A stretch of 64,000 nucleotides of DNA, taken from the NCBI GenBank assembly GCA_020747065.1, contig JAGMVK010000005.1, positions 2,232,001 to 2,296,000 of the forward strand, in the 5' to 3' direction. This document shows, one piece after another, positions 60,292 through 64,000 of the stretch. Below the pieces are notes generated by a model that worked only from the letters and a program-made list of their open reading frames with translations, was not told where the DNA came from and ran no database searches. Each line of letters starts with the position of its first letter. Within the stretch, counting starts at the first letter, position 1. Source of the DNA: Cadophora sp. MPI-SDFR-AT-0126. Lineage: Eukaryota; Ascomycota; Leotiomycetes; Helotiales; Ploettnerulaceae. A program made the position numbers and the translations under genes.

Positions 60292-61242
60292 CTAGACAAA
60301 CTCGCCTTCTACATGGCTTTTTTGGTCCAGGAATTCTGCAACGTCTGTCATCTCTTGTTCACCCCACCAATGCTCTAGACCCGCGTACAACTTGAAATGC
60401 ACCTCCATTCCCAGCTGCTTCAAGGCTCCACTCAATTGCTCACCCCACTCGAACCTCATTTTTACGTCCAATTCTCCATGACCAAGAAAGATTGGCACTC
60501 GACAGGTCTCTGCGTTGGGCTTCCATTCGCCATCAACGTCATCGAGCCCCAGTAACCCCCGGATATATATGGTCGTCGCGTCCCTTACAGCTGCAGCACC
60601 ATCACCATCGGAAAGCTTTTGAGACTCCCTTGAAATGATGCCCTCAATCTGGCGACGAAACGGCAGCCATCCGCTCAGCCCTATGAATGCACCAAGGTGC
60701 CCCACCAGACCCTGACGCTGCAATTCCCCTCCGAGGAGGAGCATTGAACACATGGCAGAGCCTTGGCTAAATCCCGCAATAACCACATTTCCATTGCTCC
60801 CATTGCCTTTCTCTCCTTCGCCATTGAGGGCTTCAATCTCTTTTCGCACCAAATCTGCAAGATACAAAGAGCTGTCCCGCATTCCCTCTATCATGTTCAT
60901 CTCTCCTTTGGTTCGATCTCCGAAGTCGGTGATATCAAACCACGCATTTGTTTCCCTGCCCCCAAAGACAGTTGTTCTTCTTGGTGCGCCGGTTGGGAAA
61001 ACAAATTTGCAACTAGGGAAATATTCCGGCAAGGAAACTTTCTCATGAGATACGTGGGAGGCCGAAGAAGTTGCCAGACGATCACTTGGTGGTGGTGTTG
61101 GTGGTGGTGGTGGTGAGAAACGCGTTGGCAGGAATGCCTCAGCGAACTTGGGACCTGTCTGGGAAGTACCGTGAAGAATAATGAGGGTGGTTTTGTGACC
61201 TGCAGTGGGTAGTCTAACATACGGGTCAGGGTGAATGGCCAT
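60292..61242 (-). CDS. Acyl-protein thioesterase / carboxylesterase-like alpha/beta hydrolase
   Basis: A single-exon, 316-residue protein of the phospholipase/carboxylesterase family (Abhydrolase_2), which includes acyl-protein thioesterases that remove fatty acyl groups from proteins or hydrolyse small esters. Motifs: LILHGTSQTG at about 20-30 (oxyanion-hole loop), WFDITDFGDR at 101-110, the nucleophile elbow GFSQGSA with Ser159, HGELDVKM with the catalytic Asp259, and GLEHWW with the catalytic His291. No signal peptide, so cytosolic. It is longer than the usual 220-240 residues because of a Pro-rich insertion (SPPPPPTPPP, 43-52) after the first strand and loops at about 140-150 and 200-245. 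The ATG at 61242 is the only sensible start. Family is secure; the exact substrate is not. Confidence 0.92.
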   Translation of the reverse strand: MAIHPDPYVRLPTAGHKTTLIILHGTSQTGPKFAEAFLPTRFSPPPPPTPPPSDRLATSSASHVSHEKVSLPEYFPSCKFVFPTGAPRRTTVFGGRETNAWFDITDFGDRTKGEMNMIEGMRDSSLYLADLVRKEIEALNGEGEKGNGSNGNVVIAGFSQGSAMCSMLLLGGELQRQGLVGHLGAFIGLSGWLPFRRQIEGIISRESQKLSDGDGAAAVRDATTIYIRGLLGLDDVDGEWKPNAETCRVPIFLGHGELDVKMRFEWGEQLSGALKQLGMEVHFKLYAGLEHWWGEQEMTDVAEFLDQKSHVEGEFV

Positions 61243-63322
61243 GATGGCTTCGTCAGTCAGTCAGTACTGTAGAAGTGGATGGATGGCGTTCTGTCGGGGC
61301 AGAGGCTTCATTTTTATTTATGTGCGAAGTTCCTTCACGTCGTGGAAGCTGCAGGACAGCGCATCTCCATCTCCGAATGCGGGCAGGCTTCTGCGTGTTA
61401 CTGACTGACTGACTGTTGGATGGATGGTTGGATGGTTGGTCAGGCCAATTACAGGTCGCGTGGCCAAGTGGATAGTCGGGAATATTACAAAGATCACAAG
61501 AAATCGATACAATCAAGAATATACCTACCCCTTTGTTCAGCCCAGACTCTCTCTCTCTCTTCAGCTTGGAGGGAAGCTACGTCGTTGAGATGCTTTTGAT
61601 GCGATGAGGTACAATAACTGCCCAAGTCCATCCGCCTACATACAATTCCGTACGTACGTCAGGGATGTTTGAAAAGGGGTCCAAGGGCTTGTTAGTGTGT
61701 ACCGAACGAAGCGAGGCATAGGTAGAATCAACAACCACAGGATCAGACCTTGACGGTATAGCGAAGCCCAGACATTGACATAATCGAGGTGCTAAAGTTT
61801 CAGCCAGGGGTCGAAGCCACAGTGGCAGGCGAATAAACGTTTCTGTGCTTCGTTTCGGGTTTTCAAGCTCTCGGTTTTGTCGTAATCCACAGCAATTCCA
61901 AAACAACCCAAAGGAAACGGTATAGTTCCATTCCTATCGCTGTCTAATATCAGACATCCGTATAGTTAAATATTTTACTCAGTCCTCTGTGCAACCCTTA
62001 GATCTAGATAGAGCGGTTTCTCCAGCCATATTTGCTCCGGATCACCCCTGATTCCGAATCGCGCAGAAAAGGTTCATCCAAAGAAGCTGTCTATCATCTA
62101 CAATGGATATTGTCTAAGCGCGTGTGTAGAAGGTAAACCGCCGGCCGGATCTTCACGAGGCACCTGGTGGGTTGAGCTGAAGGCGAAGGTGGGCGAGGCT
62201 GTGTAAGTCAGAATTTAACAATCAGTGGCCATTGGGATGTCGAGGTCAAACATTCTGATATTCAGATTTTCCTGGGTTGATGCGGGGATTTACAGATTCG
62301 TTTCATGTGTCTCTTCGAGACATCGATATCCAATAAAGCCGAAGGAAAAGATCAGGCTCTCACTTCTTCCGATTTTGTGCTGGAACAATCGGCTTCTCAC
62401 CCGAAAAGTATATGCTACTACCAGTACCAGTTCGGGCACGCCATAGAAATAATCCCGTCTTGTGGAACGGGAACCGAAGCTTTGGGCATGTGAAATGCGG
62501 GAATGGGCGTCAGTATCGACAAGGGCACTAGAAACTTGAGCATTTACCAATTCGAATTCCCGCATTGGATTGAAGGTCTTACAGTGCGAAGGCTACTTTG
62601 GGGCCTGAGCGTTTCGACGAGAGTCAATCACAGCGAGGGCCAATAAAACCAGGATCATCAAAATAATGAGTTCCGTAAAGATCATTGTACGGATGGGCAT
62701 TACTGTCATTCCAAGCGAAATCGGTCGTAAATTGGGACAACCGATACTCGCTGGTAATAGTTCTTGTTATCCTCTAGCCAGTACCAGCAGACTCGCCTCA
62801 ACTACAATAACTCAAAGTTGAACGACCCAATTTCTTCACTTGCCTCTCAACCACATTTAAACAGCTTTACGTCCACACTTGAAGTATGTGTTGAACATCA
62901 ATTCACTGAGAAACTGGGATATACGTTCTCATGACTACGATATGTAGATATCCCCGTTTATTCTTCCGTCTCGTGGAATGAGAATGAGTGTTTATGAGAC
63001 GTCTCGCTTATCTAGCTCCCGATCGTAAGGCTTTGAGAGACAATTTAAGCTTTTGTTCCTCGATCTTGTAGGGTGAGACATGGGTAAAGTTTCGAGTTCC
63101 GCTCTGACAAAGTCTAATGTTGCATCGATTTGGATTCGCCAGATTCAAGCGACGCTAAATTCTTCACCTCGCAAGAGCTCAGGGACGATCAGTCCTTATG
63201 AACAGACAAGCTAGATCTTGTCTGGTACAGAAGCTCATCTTTGGGGCCTTTCTGTCATTTTGAATTTCTCAGCTGTTTTTTTCGTGAGATGCCTAGTTCT
63301 TGCCTTTTTATTCTTTCTTGCT
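61243..63322. other. Intergenic region with simple repeats
   Basis: The shared upstream region of the hydrolase (minus) and the receptor (plus). It contains GACT and GGAT/GGTT short tandem repeats at about 61254-61267 and 61400-61440 and a CT tract at about 61547-61561. Open frames at 61577-61906 (minus) and 62225-62565 (both strands) have no domain and overlap each other; I do not regard them as genes. Confidence 0.5.
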
Positions 63323-64000
63323 ATGAAGAACGTACGGCTCTTTGTCTCACTTCTGGCTGTGTTGATGCTTGGGTCTGGTGTGAACGGCCAGAGCTACTTG
63401 AACTTGACCCCAGCAGACTTGACGCCATGTGGTGTAAGTAAATCTGATATCCATGAGTTTGCAGAAATTTACTATGATTTTGCTGACGAATGGATGTGCC
63501 AGCTTACTTGCGCAGTCGCTGGAATTCAAGTATCGGGATGTCAGATTGATGATTATTCCTGCCAGGGTCGAAATCCTACTCCTAATGCTCTGTCGCAACC
63601 GCTTTTGACCAAAAAGCAGTGTTCCAATAGACAGCTCCAGCAAAGTGCAACTTCATGCCTCAATACAAATTGCACGATGCATGATGGACTAGGTCAGTCT
63701 CGTTCCCTTGACCTCGACATAAACAGGGTCCTGAATCTCACATTCTCAATAGTTGCGGTCAAGGTCACTGCTAGCCTATGCCGTAAGCCTCTCGGCGAAT
63801 CACGCTCAGGGTTCTTCTTTATTACGGTAGTGACTGTCTATGCCGTGGCCGTAGTCTTTGTGGCTTCTAGATTCATCATCAAAGGCATGAAGAGGACCAA
63901 GGGAAGGACCGATTGGAGTGATTGGTTGCTTCTACTCGCTATCGTTAGTTTGACTGAAACGGTTGAAGGTGGTGCTGATGAATATATCCAGCTCATTGCG
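63323..64000 (+). CDS. CFEM-domain seven-helix receptor, PTH11-like, partial
   Basis: Exons 63323-63433, 63503-63692 and 63753 to beyond the window; introns 63434-63502 (GTAAGT...AG with a GCTGAC branch site) and 63693-63752. The product begins with a signal peptide (MKNVRLFVSLLAVLMLGSGV), then a CFEM domain with eight Cys: PCG, LTC, SGC, YSC, KQC, SCL, TNC, SLC, ending in NCTMHDGL...VTASLC. After it the first membrane helix starts (FFFITVVTVYAVAVVFVASR), a basic loop and DWSDWLLLLAIVS, matching the start of the fungal rhodopsin-type membrane region. This is the architecture of PTH11-class receptors, which sense surface or host cues at the plasma membrane. The start is supported by the signal peptide and frame-keeping introns. 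The remaining helices lie beyond the window. Confidence 0.88.
   Translation, partial: MKNVRLFVSLLAVLMLGSGVNGQSYLNLTPADLTPCGVSKSDIHEFAEIYYDFADEWMCQLTCAVAGIQVSGCQIDDYSCQGRNPTPNALSQPLLTKKQCSNRQLQQSATSCLNTNCTMHDGLGQSRSLDLDINRVLNLTFSIVAVKVTASLCRKPLGESRSGFFFITVVTVYAVAVVFVASRFIIKGMKRTKGRTDWSDWLLLLAIVSLTETVEGGADEYIQLIA

Noticed and set aside
61577..61906. 109-codon minus-strand ORF
   Set aside because: No domain, overlaps promoter sequence between divergent genes, and no context supporting translation.

Overview
The window comes from a filamentous ascomycete (Pezizomycotina). The evidence is short GT-AG introns in the host genes, a HET-domain incompatibility gene remnant, a CFEM-type seven-helix receptor, secreted and GPI-anchored wall proteins, and a very large AT-rich block mutated in the manner of repeat-induced point mutation (RIP). 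The species cannot be named from sequence alone.

Layout. (1) Positions 1-1276 hold the 3' part of a broken HET-domain gene, followed by 400 bases of featureless host DNA ending in a poly-C tract. (2) From about 1697 to 52790 there is one continuous RIP island of about 51 kb. It is extremely AT-rich, almost without CA and TG dinucleotides, and has no intact gene. It can still be read as a stack of dead transposons: a long inverted repeat of unknown origin (1740-2796 and 7205-8324); a 5'-truncated chromodomain Ty3/Gypsy copy (D1, 2797-about 6690); and a second copy of the same family (D2, minus strand, LTRs at 8325-8542 and 52701-52900). D2 contains a solo LTR (11434-11655), a Tc1/mariner element (12244-13829) and a large Gypsy element A (13952-50537, minus). 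A contains Gypsy element B (17933-42668, plus), and B has Gypsy element C (18091-30053, minus) inserted in its 5' LTR. This is a four-deep nest: C in B in A in D2. LTR pairs and, for B, C, the solo LTR and the Tc1 element, target-site duplications define the joints.

(3) From 52901 onward the DNA is normal host sequence. It carries a Pro/Cys-repeat, GPI-anchored wall-type protein (minus, 54095-54902); a 954-residue secreted protein with a DUF7908-like domain, a Ser/Thr-rich stalk and twelve tandem Cys-rich repeats (plus, 56741-59761, three exons); an acyl-protein-thioesterase-like alpha/beta hydrolase (minus, 60292-61242); and the start of a CFEM/PTH11-like receptor (plus, 63323 to the window end).

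The most unusual content is in elements A, B and C. Each is about 12-13 kb after removing its nested passengers, about twice the 6.2 kb of D2. Each carries several kilobases of additional coding-like sequence between integrase and the 3' LTR that I cannot assign to a family. In all four Gypsy elements the two catalytic aspartates of reverse transcriptase read Asn-Asn, a parallel RIP knockout. The host genes on the right look like a surface/secretome neighbourhood beside a transposon island.
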